64,000 nucleotides of DNA from Ampullaceana balthica (taxonomy: Eukaryota; Mollusca; Gastropoda; Lymnaeidae), in assembly GCA_944989445.1 (NCBI GenBank), contig CALYLW010000553.1:181878-245877 (forward strand), written 5' to 3'. The translations under genes and the position numbers were made by a program. Shown here one piece after another: positions 34,527 through 44,558 of the stretch (positions are counted from its first letter, which is position 1; the number at the start of each line of letters is the position of its first letter). The notes below the pieces were generated by a model. It did not search any database, was not told the origin of the DNA, and saw only the letters and a program-made list of their open reading frames with translations.

Positions 34527-37500
34527 TTACGACGACATCTGTCTCAGGCTCACTTCGGCTTCACTCAAATGTTTCTTCTTGCGTATCCTGCGAGCCAGCA
34601 GTATGGCGTTGGCCGTGTAGAGAAACGGGTTGAATGCGGAGTTGGCAGGCAAGAGAAAGACTGTGGCCACCACGTTCATCTCCCCTGGCACGGGCTGACC
34701 GGAACGAGCGGCCAGTCCCATGACCGCGATGGGGAACCAACAGAGGCAGTCGGTGAGCACGACCAGAAACAGTCGTTTGGCGATGGCCGTGTCTTGGCGG
34801 ACCCTCAGCTTCGAAAGTCTCGAATGTTTCTGGAGAGTGACGGATAAATAAATGAGGAGCTGGCCCAGAGCTACCAGGAGAAACACGATCATGTTGAAGA
34901 AGATGAAGATCCCGAAGGCGTACTCATAACCTGGTTGGTGAGAGCGGGTGATCGGCAGAGGGACACCCACGGCCTTCTGGGTGTAGAGTTCCCAGTGCTG
35001 AAAAGGCGGAAGCAGCGGGACGGTCGCCATGATGAGACTGATTATCCAAACCAGACCGCAGGCGATGCTGGCGGATTTTGCGTTGAAGTGGCAGTGCGGG
35101 TGTAAGGGGAAGGCTATGGCGAGGAGGCGGTCAAGCGTGACCAAGAGGATGAAAAGAGCCGAGGTCTCGCTGGATAGAAGACATAGAAACCCGGCCACCT
35201 GGCAGGCGGCGCTGCTCGTCCATTCGTGCTCGTACACCAGATACCGATCTCTGTAGAAGGCGTCGGCGCTGCCTATAATCACGAGGTAGACGCCCATGAT
35301 AAGATCAGATGCGCTTAAACAAGTGATGATGATCCGGAAACTTTGCTTCAATCCCCTATCGATGAAAATTCGATACGTGATGACGCCGATATTTCCTGTG
35401 ATGGTCAGGACGGCCATGATCCACAAGGAGGCCCGCAGGAGGAGGGTGCGGAGGATGTCAGCGCACGATGAGATCTCGTCATTGGGTGCATCACAATCCA
35501 CAGGCTGTACGGTACTGGGTTTGACGGTATCACAGCACAGCCTAAAATTGTCCGTGGTGATCTGACGAAGATTTTTCTGGTTATGAAATATGCTTGAGGT
35601 GAACGAGACCACATTGTTACCTTTTAGATCAATCCGTTTTAGTGCCACTAGTCCTTTGAAGGCCCCGTCTGAAATTTTCCAAATGTTCATGAACCGTAAC
35701 GTGAGCTCTTGTAGCTTGGACGCCCCGTCAAAACTTTCATATCCCAGCTCATCTTTCTGGTTGTAGGACAGGTCCAACTTGGTCAGCTCGCGCGTGTGGC
35801 GTAAGAACAAATAGTTCTGATTGTGCAGCCGATTATTTGATAGCACTAGAGTCTGAAGCACTGGGCAATGTTTAAACACGTCATTTCCAATGTGTGCAAT
35901 CAAGTTGTTACTTGCGTCTAGAATCCTCAGGTTGAGATACCTGAGTCCTATGTCCGTAATGTTGACCACACCACTAGACGACACGTTGAGGTAGATGAGG
36001 CTGTAAGATGCAATGCCCTCGAACTTCAGGTCGGGGAGGTGAGCGTTGTTGAGTCGGAGGTAGCGGACGGGCACCGGGTCGGATTCGTTGAAGCTAGGGG
36101 GCGCTTTGCAGGTGATTTCCATCCTCACGCACGTGCAGTTAGGGGGGCAGTTTTTAATTTGGTACGAGCACAGTGTCTCGTCATCGTGGTTCGGACAGTG
36201 GTAGTAGCCATCGCAGAGGTTCTCGTTGTGTACACACACTCGTGAGTATTTGCACTTGTACATGTTGGCGCACTGCTTCTCACACTCGTGCCAGTTTTCG
36301 TCCTCGCCATGCGGGCAGTCAATGTAGCCGTTACACAACATATAACGGGGGATGCAGTAGCCCTCCAAGCACTGCACATGTGTGCCGGGGCAGATATTCC
36401 CATACCATGGGAATTCTTTAATGTAAAACTTCCCGTAACCGTCAGGGTAGATAATTCCGGACGATTTTTCCGACTTAAAGACATTTTCTCTGAACTCGCT
36501 TTCAGGTGCACGCCTGCCTTTCAGGTCTCGAATGGGACAGTCAATCTCATCGTCCGTCGTCCATTTTTCCGGCAAGCAGGCGATCATGGGACACAGAGAT
36601 GTCCCAGCGTTACAGTCCGTGCAATCCTCCTCATCCGAGGCATCAAGGCAATCCTCTCTCCCGTCACAAACTTTGGACCTCTCCAGCAGCATTCCGTCAG
36701 TACACATCGTCATAGACAGCCCAAGGCTCGCCTTATCTGGAGTCTTGCAGAGCGCCTCGTCCGTTGCGTCTGGACATCCATTTATGCCGTCACACACGAA
36801 CGAATAGGCCAACAAGCCGGAAGTCTCACATTTAAACATTGTGTCCGCGAGCAGGTCGTAGTTGCAGTCACGCTCATCGCTGTGGTCGAAGCAGTTGTCC
36901 ACCTTATCGCACCGCTGCTCTATGGAAATGTACTCTTTCGATCCGCAATGATAAACGCTGAACTTTGTGCTGAGCCAAGGTTCGCCATATAAAATATTGT
37001 ATTTTAATTTGGAGGTCTGCGGCGTTCCCAGTTTTCTCTCACAGATAAAAGAAGGATTCTCTTTGATGGCTCCACATTCCGTCGAGTGGAAGTAATCAAA
37101 ATGCAGCAGTGCACAAGTAGACCAGCCAGCATACCTGTATTCGTCCGGCAGGTAAAACGCCGTGCTGCCGTCCGTCCACTGCCACATGCGTCGATACATT
37201 TGTTTCACCTGCTGTATACGCATGCGCCGCAGGCCCAGGAAGATGATGGACAAATTAGGTCCTATGAAAGCCCTGAGTTTATCGATAAAAACTCTCTCGG
37301 CCACAGTGTTGATGGTGACAAGGTGGGAGCTTAGGTTTCTCTCGCAAAATTCCTCGGCCATGTTCCACGACATCTGAGTCATGTTCGTAACCAGCTGGTA
37401 GCAGTGGCCACTAAAGGCGTAGCCTTGGGGCCAGCAATCAGAACGCTTGTAGTAACAAATTCTTTCGTCTTCTTGGTTGGCGCAGTCGACGTGAAAATTG

Positions 37501-38915
37501 CAAAGAATATTCGGTGGCATGTGGTTGAAGTTTTGTCTTTGTGAGCAATCCAGTGAATAGTTTTTGAACATTGGTAAGAAATTCGATGGATCAACGGTCT
37601 TGTAGGAGATGTTAAAGCCAACATCAGAATGAATGCGGTCGGAATGAAATCTGACGATACACGTGTTACTAGGAAGGACCACAGGTTTTCGGAAGTGAAA
37701 TTCTGGAAATTTTAAAAGTACAGGAAACATCCTAGAAGAAGTTCGATTTGTTTCAATTTCTATGAAATCTCCAGGTTTTAATTCAAGTTCCCTGGCCGTC
37801 AGCTCAATCAGTTTATCTTCGGAAACGGTTATTCTCCATTCACATTTAAGACCATTGGGGTAGTTCTGTCCCTTCGACATACCTGGAGATGAAATATACC
37901 CACGGTCACTGTTTAAGCTGACATACTCTGATGAGTCACATGAATTATAGTCAAACTTTAAGCACGGTACGATCTCCACTTCAAAATTGATTTTATCAAC
38001 ACACTGTTTGTTGTCCAGAAGACTGAGGGTCAGATTGACCTTACTGTACTCGACGAATACGGCTGTCGGTGCCTTGATGCCGCAGAACCGGCCTATGACG
38101 TTTTTATTGGGCGTTTCAGCGCTTCCACTGGGCGGAATGTTTACACTAACTTCGAGGGACTCGTCACAAACACCGAAAGCCTCACTCCTCACCATGTTTA
38201 ATCCCGGGACGTTGAAGTGCAGGAAGTTGAGCAGGATGTGTTCACTTTCACTAACGACGATCTCAGTCGTGTGGTTGCAGTTGGTGATGCAGCACGTCTC
38301 GACCGTCACGTTGAACACAGTCGCCATGGCGACGTTCAAAGTCGACGTGCGGTTGCACGAACTTTTGGAATCGATGATGACTGATTTGTGCGTTCTCTGA
38401 CCTTCAAACGGGGGGATTTTTTCGGTCGGAAACGATTTTTTCGCCTCGTATATTAACCTTGTCATGCCATTGCACTTGTATCCTTTGGGACCAAGCGAGA
38501 GCTCTAAAGGAATTGCGTACTTGTCATTTTTATCTTTTCTGTGGCTTTGTTGCGATCCCGTCTCGTTTCTCGAATCTAGCGACGGTTTTCCGATGTCATA
38601 GAGCAAAGTTTCGTTTCCATTTTTGAAGACTTGTTTACTGTGGTTTTGTTCACTGTGTGCCATTAGTTTTTCCTGGAAAAGGTTTCTGTTCAACCTAAAC
38701 GGACCTGCATTGTGTTCTCCCTTTTCTTTTCCGCTTTTCACAAACTCCGAAGCTCCTTTGTGATGATGTCCGTCTACCTTTGCGGTCACTCCGTAAGCTG
38801 GTTTGGTCCGGATGTGGCTAGTGTTGCCTGAGATATCCGATAGCCCCGCTGTGACCAGGTAAAGTACAGTCATAAGGCTCAGTGCAATCAAGAAGCCACA
38901 CCACAGGGAAGGCAT
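34527..38915 (-). CDS. GRL101-like LGR receptor with CUB and C-type lectin domains (gene 1)
   Basis: Single-exon gene for a 1462-residue G-protein-coupled receptor; an in-frame TGA two codons before the ATG fixes the start. Order: signal peptide (1-24); low-complexity linker; conserved Cys-containing region (148-325); CUB (326-440); degenerate LDLa (457-487); C-type lectin domain (494-626, with IFLGL, WQWTDGS and CER but no EPN/QPD or WND, so probably no calcium-type sugar binding). Then LDLa modules at about 657-684, 695-723, 738-765, 842-878 and 881-916 (DGxxDCxDxSDE pattern), plus a degenerate one at 768-793; LRR N-cap (923-936); seven LRRs (950-1117); an LGR hinge FRLCCDTVKPSTV...DEISSC; seven membrane segments (TM1 1160-1183 to TM7 1415-1440) with DRLLAI after TM3 and NPFLY in TM7; a short basic tail RIRKKKH. 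Known family: Lymnaea GRL101 and relaxin-receptor-type LGRs. Ligand unknown. Intact. Confidence 0.93.
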   Translation of the reverse strand: MPSLWCGFLIALSLMTVLYLVTAGLSDISGNTSHIRTKPAYGVTAKVDGHHHKGASEFVKSGKEKGEHNAGPFRLNRNLFQEKLMAHSEQNHSKQVFKNGNETLLYDIGKPSLDSRNETGSQQSHRKDKNDKYAIPLELSLGPKGYKCNGMTRLIYEAKKSFPTEKIPPFEGQRTHKSVIIDSKSSCNRTSTLNVAMATVFNVTVETCCITNCNHTTEIVVSESEHILLNFLHFNVPGLNMVRSEAFGVCDESLEVSVNIPPSGSAETPNKNVIGRFCGIKAPTAVFVEYSKVNLTLSLLDNKQCVDKINFEVEIVPCLKFDYNSCDSSEYVSLNSDRGYISSPGMSKGQNYPNGLKCEWRITVSEDKLIELTARELELKPGDFIEIETNRTSSRMFPVLLKFPEFHFRKPVVLPSNTCIVRFHSDRIHSDVGFNISYKTVDPSNFLPMFKNYSLDCSQRQNFNHMPPNILCNFHVDCANQEDERICYYKRSDCWPQGYAFSGHCYQLVTNMTQMSWNMAEEFCERNLSSHLVTINTVAERVFIDKLRAFIGPNLSIIFLGLRRMRIQQVKQMYRRMWQWTDGSTAFYLPDEYRYAGWSTCALLHFDYFHSTECGAIKENPSFICERKLGTPQTSKLKYNILYGEPWLSTKFSVYHCGSKEYISIEQRCDKVDNCFDHSDERDCNYDLLADTMFKCETSGLLAYSFVCDGINGCPDATDEALCKTPDKASLGLSMTMCTDGMLLERSKVCDGREDCLDASDEEDCTDCNAGTSLCPMIACLPEKWTTDDEIDCPIRDLKGRRAPESEFRENVFKSEKSSGIIYPDGYGKFYIKEFPWYGNICPGTHVQCLEGYCIPRYMLCNGYIDCPHGEDENWHECEKQCANMYKCKYSRVCVHNENLCDGYYHCPNHDDETLCSYQIKNCPPNCTCVRMEITCKAPPSFNESDPVPVRYLRLNNAHLPDLKFEGIASYSLIYLNVSSSGVVNITDIGLRYLNLRILDASNNLIAHIGNDVFKHCPVLQTLVLSNNRLHNQNYLFLRHTRELTKLDLSYNQKDELGYESFDGASKLQELTLRFMNIWKISDGAFKGLVALKRIDLKGNNVVSFTSSIFHNQKNLRQITTDNFRLCCDTVKPSTVQPVDCDAPNDEISSCADILRTLLLRASLWIMAVLTITGNIGVITYRIFIDRGLKQSFRIIITCLSASDLIMGVYLVIIGSADAFYRDRYLVYEHEWTSSAACQVAGFLCLLSSETSALFILLVTLDRLLAIAFPLHPHCHFNAKSASIACGLVWIISLIMATVPLLPPFQHWELYTQKAVGVPLPITRSHQPGYEYAFGIFIFFNMIVFLLVALGQLLIYLSVTLQKHSRLSKLRVRQDTAIAKRLFLVVLTDCLCWFPIAVMGLAARSGQPVPGEMNVVATVFLLPANSAFNPFLYTANAILLARRIRKKKHLSEAEVSLRQMSS

Positions 38916-39960
38916 GGTTCAGTGTTGCCGTTTGATCGTGGATTTTTTAGTCCTGACGAGATTAGTCAAGATTTGTTTAGTCATGACGCCAAGACTGTGC
39001 GGAGCTCGATGACAATTTCAAGATTGATTTAAAATGTTTCAAATGTTGGCGCTAGACAGGATAATATATATTATAATTGAAGTTTCTTTGTTGTTTTTTA
39101 ATTTTATTTTTGTATGCATAATTTTTTTGTTGTAAATTTTCTTTTTTTTTAAAATAAAAATCTCAAAGTCTTTCAATATGTTAAAATAAAGAAATAATAA
39201 AAATGCGAAAAAATCGAGAATTTCTCACTTTTAATATTATCCTGCTTCAAAAAAACCAATGATCAATATAACTTGGGTGCACATTTTCTGTTGAACATTT
39301 AGGGGGAAATAAAGGAGAATGCCAGAAGCGCTGTAAGTGTCAGCCGACCAGCAGGGCACGACAACCTAAGTGGCTAATGACTCGTCACAGATTCGGACTC
39401 GGCACAACTAAGACAACACAATGCTTGATGTCTCATCACACCAACAACTGGTAGTCACATGGCGGAGGGAAGGGTGGCGCCGTCTTTAAACACCATCACG
39501 GAAACATACAAGTGGACAAATGACCTAAGGCAATGGAACAAACTTAAAACTACGTGTATCCTCTATATTATATAGTTTTATTGTATCGAATAAATACTGT
39601 TTTTTCGATCATGTTCTAACATTTGGGTCTTTATATCTGGTGAATCAGTGGTTCTTAATCTGTGTCGCGAAAGGAAAGGCAGTTGTGTGGGGTGCGGGAA
39701 AATTCTAAATGTATTTCAATTTGCATTGCATCTGAGTTATTTTTTTATTTTTTTTTGTTGAAACTATTGTTGGCGCGGAGTTGAAATTTTACATGGTGAT
39801 ATGTTTCAAAATCAAGAATGAGTAAGGTGACTTCAATTTTTTTTTAAAGTCTTGAGCAACTGTTTGAATATTTCTTAATAGTTATAGATTCTTTTAAACA
39901 GGATTTTTGAGGCTTTCATTTCGTTGGACTTTGAAACATGAAATATAATAGCAAATAAAA
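38916..39960. other. 5' flank of gene 1, conserved in copy B
   Basis: The sequence just upstream of the ATG and a block at about 39270-39620 ('gaccagcagggcacgacaac', 'ggtggcgccgtctttaaaca') are almost identical to 51564-52270, so they probably contain shared 5' UTR or promoter. A minus-strand TATA-like run lies near 39060-39085. The single 'catttggg' at 39620-39627 is the empty site of the hAT insertion seen in copy B. Confidence 0.4.
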
Positions 39961-39964
39961 GTCT

Positions 39965-40045
39965 GACAGCGCCAGTTTAGCGAAGCCAAAAGTGCGCTCG
40001 CCTCACAAGCTGAGTGGCGTGGGATCTAGCCCACGTTAAAGCCAC
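39965..40045 (+). mobile_element. Possible tRNA-derived SINE head
   Basis: 'tttagcgaagcc' and 'gtgggatctagcccac' resemble A- and B-box promoter elements of a tRNA-derived SINE ('gctcgcctcacaagctgagt' between them is typical of such heads). No clear body or poly-A tail is visible, so this is tentative. Confidence 0.35.
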
Positions 40046-40701
40046 AATAAAGCCACAATAAAAATGTTGATGAATGACTATCGCTATAAACTCCTCAGCT
40101 GACCTGTGAAAGTTTTAATGGAAACATTAGAACCCCCTACGACCACGAGGTTATGGAACACACACACACACACAAAGTCTTCAGAATCAGAGATCTAGAA
40201 TTTAACCAAATGTTTCATAACGGCAGTTAGGTTATGTCAGGTATACATTGTATGGCTTCCACTTTTGTGGCTGCCCTTTGAGAGTGATTTAAGCGGCGGT
40301 CCAAGCTTGCCACCGTAATAAGAGGCGTCGGTAAATTACGTTTAATTACTGCCCGAAGTCCGAGACTCGTGCTTCCTATGACTTGAAATAGAGGTGTCCT
40401 TCAGGTGTCCTTCAGTTTCAGTTTCAGTCCTTGTTCTACTTAAGTTGGATTTATTTAGATTTAATTATTGGGGGGAATATAGAACCAAGTCTTACAAGAA
40501 AATGAAAATTTATTCGACAGAAGGCTCGGATAACTGGATGTGGTGTCTCGTGTGTATTAAGAATTGTTTGATTTTTTAAAATTCGAATTATGAATATCTT
40601 TAATTTCGCAAAGACAAGGCTGCAAAATGATAATTTAATTTTTTATTTTTTTAAATTTTGTAATTGGTCTAGAGAAAATATGAAATAGATCTAAAATGTT
40701 T
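40046..40701. other. DNA at the junction between duplication copies
   Basis: No gene seen. Copy B homology begins in about the last 100 bp. A short frame at 40394-40579 has no motif. Confidence 0.4.
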
Positions 40702-40850
40702 GTACAATTGGTCTATCATTAGGTCTACGATACAATTGGTCTATGATTTGGTCTACGATAGAATTGGTCTATCATTTGGTCTACGATACAATAGGTCTTT
40801 CATTAGGTATACGATACAATTGGTCTATCATTTGGTCTACGATTTGTTAA
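40702..40850. repeat. 28-bp tandem repeat, about 5 copies
   Basis: Units 'acaattggtctatcatttgg' plus 'tctacgat'. The single ancestral unit is visible in copy A at about 25866-25896. Confidence 0.85.
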
Positions 40851-40894
40851 ACAAAAGAGTACCACTGTTTTCCCATTGATATAAAGGTATAAAT

Positions 40895-41349
40895 TAGGGC
40901 TGGTACTGATTAAAAAGATTTTGTTCGATGAATCGGGGAAAATAATTGGTTAATCAATTAATTTCGATTAATTATATTTTTTATAACGCATTTATAGATC
41001 CCGTTAAGTCACGATTCATTATTTCGTGAAATCGGATAAGTCGCGGTAATTCCATGGATCCAAAATTTTGTGACGTTTCACGGCAAATTCGTTCTGCTAT
41101 GCAAGAAATAAGGAAGCAATACATTTTTGTTTACGTATGCACGTCTAAATAAATAAATAATAATAATAATAATAATACGAGGGAAAGGTATGTAAGTAAT
41201 AACAAATATAAACTATTAACAAATTGGGACCAAAAATAATATAAATAGTTTCTTAAATTTTAATTGAATTTTAATCGATCACATTAATTTTAATCGATTA
41301 AATTATTTAACGATTAATCAATTAATTAATCGTTGATTCCACAGCCCTA
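40895..41349. mobile_element. hAT-like MITE (TAGGGCTG ends)
   Basis: 455 bp, inverted ends TAGGGCTG / CAGCCCTA and a perfect 8-bp duplication gtataaat (40887-40894 and 41350-41357). The interior is rich in 'atcgattaat' motifs near both ends. Copy A has the uninterrupted site at 29764-29771, so insertion followed the duplication. Confidence 0.85.
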
Positions 41350-41357
41350 GTATAAAT

Positions 41358-42019
41358 ACATTTTAAATTAATAGAATGGGCTCCATTAACGTTCCTTTTA
41401 GAATAAAACAAGTGATCACATTAAAAAAAACCACAACAAACAAAAAAAAACAACGATTTAACTTTGAGATGATTCTAACTGAAACATGATCACATTAAGA
41501 AAAGTAATGGAAACGCGCCAGTGTATGAGAATTTCCAAAGAAAGGGGATATATTGCGGAAAGGGCTTTACAGAGAACACAATCTACTTGTGAATCAGGAT
41601 CGCACTGTAATACGTAAAATCATTGGAGTTTGGGGTCGTATTGGGAAAATCGGATCTTACAGGGAACAAAAAATGTACACTTAATTTCTATGTGTTTTAT
41701 ATAGGATTCTCTTTTTATATTAATTAATGTCTTTTTTTTGGCTGTTAACGATTAATTTAAAATTTATCGTTAATTTCGATTAAAGCCAAAAATTGAAATT
41801 TGTGTTGTCATAAATAACATTTATTAAACGTATTTGTCTAAAATCGAAATAACACTGGAATGTCTTCTTTATATGACATCTTTTAACCAACAACGCCTAC
41901 AGACAAGTGTATTGACATTCATTGGTTCAAGTGATGGGCTGGTCTTATTGTCAATATAACCAGCCGAGCTGAACGATAGTTCACATAGCTTTAGATTGTC
42001 TCAACTGAAGTTTCTGATA
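41358..42019. other. Intergenic DNA of duplication copy B
   Basis: Homologous to 29765-30120 on the left. Near 41745-41800 a 'gttaacgattaatttaaaat' block looks like a fragment of a TAGGGCTG-type MITE. No gene. Confidence 0.45.
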
Positions 42020-42027
42020 CTGTAGTG

Positions 42028-42216
42028 CAGTGCTTCTCAAAGTGGTGGTCCGCGGACCGGTGCCGGTCCGTGGGCCATCCGCTGACAGTCCGCAGATCTT
42101 CTCAAAAAAAAGGACAGAAAAAAATCGTCAGTGCAAGGGAAAATAGTGCACCGGTACCTGGTGCAATGGAGAAACTTCCTGCCGGTCCGCCATACTAAAA
42201 AGTTTGAGAAGCACTG
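42028..42216. mobile_element. hAT-like MITE (CAGTGCTTCTCAAA ends)
   Basis: 189 bp, perfect inverted ends CAGTGCTTCTCAAA, and a perfect 8-bp duplication ctgtagtg (42020-42027 and 42217-42224). Subterminal 'ggtccgc' motifs occur in both orientations. Confidence 0.88.
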
Positions 42217-42274
42217 CTGTAGTGGATGTTTGGTTTGCAGGTGATATGTAAGCAAAGTGTTAGAACCATGGTAG

Positions 42275-42463
42275 CAATGTTCCCTTTAAGCAGCACCACT
42301 GCGCATATATTTGACCGACGCCACGCAGGAGTTTAGAATCACCGCGCATCAAATTTTGTAAAATATTGCACAAAAAATGGACGTTGTGCAACTTTGCACA
42401 CGAGTTTTTTTAAAAAAAACTTTGCACACGGACCATCGAAGCTTAGACGTAGAAGGAACATTT
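42275..42463. mobile_element. hAT-like MITE (CAATGTTCC family)
   Basis: 189 bp, ends CAATGTTCC and, complemented, AAATGTTCC, with a perfect 8-bp duplication catggtag (42267-42274 and 42464-42471). Same family as 8698-8916: shared 'gtttagaatcaccgcgca' and 'ttttgtaaaatattgca' interior. Confidence 0.85.
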
Positions 42464-42471
42464 CATGGTAG

Positions 42472-43436
42472 GCAAACGATTTCTCTCAATGGACACATAA
42501 CATTTATCAACATTTTGAGCATTCACGTAAGTGAATAGTTTAAAACCAAAATGTTCGTGTATTCGTCCGGAAATTAGTTTATATTTATCGACCGAAATAT
42601 TTTACTTTTTTACTTCCAGTACATTTATAAGTGGTGGGTCGATTAATCGTTAAAAATTTTTTAACGATTGATCAAGAAATTAATCGTTAATTTCCGCAGC
42701 CCCCAGTCTGTTTAATGTGCCTTTAATGTATGAGGTAGATTAAATAATGCATTTAATAATTAATTCAAGTTCTTGGCTAAGGCTGTTATAAAGTCAGAAC
42801 GTTTCCGTAGCGAATCGTGGGCATTTAACTAATTATTATTATGGTATAGGACTGGTGATATTGGGTAGACATTCACAGACGAAATGGCATGTGATGAGAG
42901 ATTAAATAGAAATGTCATGTATAATGAAGATTAAAAAACGTGTGTGCCTAAAATGCGTAGTGCAGAATTATGTGAAATTGAGTTTTAGAATTTGTATTTT
43001 TACCATATGTTCGTCAAGCATAGTTACAAAAATGGTTTTTTTTAAAATAAAAAAATGTATTTTTTATATAAAGGCCACAAACATTTTAAATAACTATCGT
43101 CGACTTTGTTATTTTACGACATTCTCCGTCCGCAAGTCACGTGTTTCCAAGGACAGTAAATATAGACTTAAGTATCACGTGATAAATCAATCAACCAATC
43201 TCAAGTTGAGGGGCAGTAAAGTCCAATGCAGAACAAACTACTACAGCGATACTTGAGTAAAATTGCGCGATAATTTGGTTGCAAAGTCTATACCAACGGC
43301 GGCCAACGTGTGGCTTTTCTGTTTTCACATTGCGGTTCGCGAACAATTTTTCAAAAGAAACATTTTTGATTGAAATAAGTAATATTTAAAAAATCTTTTT
43401 TTAAAAAAAGGACACGCTTTTAAAACATAATCACTA
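42472..43436. other. Intergenic DNA of duplication copy B
   Basis: A 'gggtcgattaatcgttaaaa' block at about 42636-42700 looks like another hAT MITE piece. 43130-43250 matches copy A upstream of the 31500 hAT insertion. The plus frame 42912-43256 has no motif. Confidence 0.4.
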
Positions 43437-43760
43437 CTTTTAGTTATGTCTCATATATAAGGGATTTATAGTCAAAAACTTTGTTTTTACAGCTATTTTT
43501 TAAAACTTATAATAAAAACTCTTTAAAATTCACGTCTGAAGCCCACACATCTTTTTTACAACTATTTTTTTTATACCAAACACCTCATAAGCGCCCGCCC
43601 AATGTTGTATACCACGGTGATGTGTTCACGTGGTGAACTCATGGATATCAACAAAGCAGACGGGTACCGATGCTTATATATAGACTATAGATAAACTAAA
43701 AATGCAATAATTTCAATACGGTACATTCGATCGATCTGAAATTTTGATACAATGCATTGT
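43437..43760. mobile_element. Rearranged pieces of the AAATCCC-end dispersed element
   Basis: The right end ('ctcatatataagggattt') lies at about 43450-43470, and an inverted interior piece ('cgatcgatctgaaattttga') at 43727-43750. The two pieces are in opposite orientations, so this is a composite or deleted copy. Confidence 0.45.
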
Positions 43761-44365
43761 CATCCAAGATCTATCTGTGGTAAAATTTTTAGATCTCTAG
43801 GACCATCAGAAGTGGTTTAATTTTACGTTTCAAGTTTTGAAGGAAGGATGGATACAACAATCAAACATTGTGACTTAAATAAAAGCGTGAAAAATATGCT
43901 GTATTACACGTTAAACACGAAAACACTCAGAAGAAACATCTGTCAACGGGAAATGAAATACGGTTCTGACACACTATTATTATTTTTCTCTTACCATGAA
44001 ACAAAAATCGCAAACACAAAATGGTTTTGGTTTATTGAAGGAATCAAAAAAGGAAAACACGACCGCTCTGTCGAGAATAAGGATGGACTGCGTAGAAATA
44101 AACGTTATGGTGTTGTTAAGAATAACACCCCTACTTTATCATATGAAAGGACACTAAATTTGCTTTGAAATACACCGACACACTGAGTTACCGATTGCGA
44201 CAAGCCAATGTTGTTTATCTAAACCCCCTCACTACTCCCCTCCACTCCTATAACCCACGCCATTTCCATTTGCTCGTGTTTCTTGATTTTAATAATGTGT
44301 ACAAAGTTGTCAGTATTTTTCGTTAATAAATTTAAAATGCAGTTACTAACAAAGTAGGATTGGTA
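43761..44365. other. Intergenic DNA with anonymous 106-codon frame
   Basis: A plus frame 43848-44168 (106 codons) begins MDTTIKHC and is Lys/Asn-rich; I recognise no family and see no splice or promoter support. Its 3' part runs into the dispersed repeat shared with 600-745 (44130-44260), which argues against a real gene. Confidence 0.35.
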
Positions 44366-44558
44366 AGACGTCGGCCGTGTGGAATCACGCCAAGCGAGTT
44401 GACAGAAACACGGCAAAATGCATTCTTTGTGATGAAATTTTGTCGGCGAAAGCGGCAACACCAGCGCGATCAAAGGACATCTGGCCGCTATGAATAAAGT
44501 GGATTTTCATAAACCAACTTCAGCTGTACCCAGTCTCGTGAAATTTTTGGTGCATTAA
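44366..44558 (+). pseudogene. BED zinc-finger relic of a hAT transposase
   Basis: Translating from 44366 gives KTSAVWNHAKRVDRNTAKC followed by ILCDEILSAKAAT, with the C-x2-C pair of a BED finger. One frameshift later comes IKGHLAAMNK with the His partner, ending SLVKFLVH and a stop at about 44556-44558. The word order W-x-(about 14)-C-x2-C-x-LS is typical of BED fingers at the N-terminus of hAT transposases. One frameshift and no downstream transposase: a relic. The minus frame 44219-44473 is its shadow. Confidence 0.6.

Larger units (their letters stand above)
25780..39960. repeat. Segmental duplication, copy A (approximate limits)
   Basis: Blocks of copy A match copy B (about 40600-54650) in the same order. 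25820-25930 matches 40660-40875, 29755-30120 matches 41355-41680, 33485-33640 matches 45062-45080 plus 46280-46440, the receptor gene and flanks 34400-39620 match 47070-52270, and 39620-39955 matches 54317-54640. Differences are mainly later insertions (hAT 26510-28259, the 59-bp array and hAT 31500-32443 in A). The limits are judged by eye and approximate. Confidence 0.75.

Noticed and set aside
34512..38400. Numerous plus-strand and frame-shifted minus frames inside receptor gene 1 (and equivalents in genes 2 and 3)
   Set aside because: They are shadows of the long receptor frames; their translations show no independent motifs.
43848..44168. 106-codon plus frame
   Set aside because: No motif, and its 3' part overlaps a dispersed repeat; not supported as a gene.
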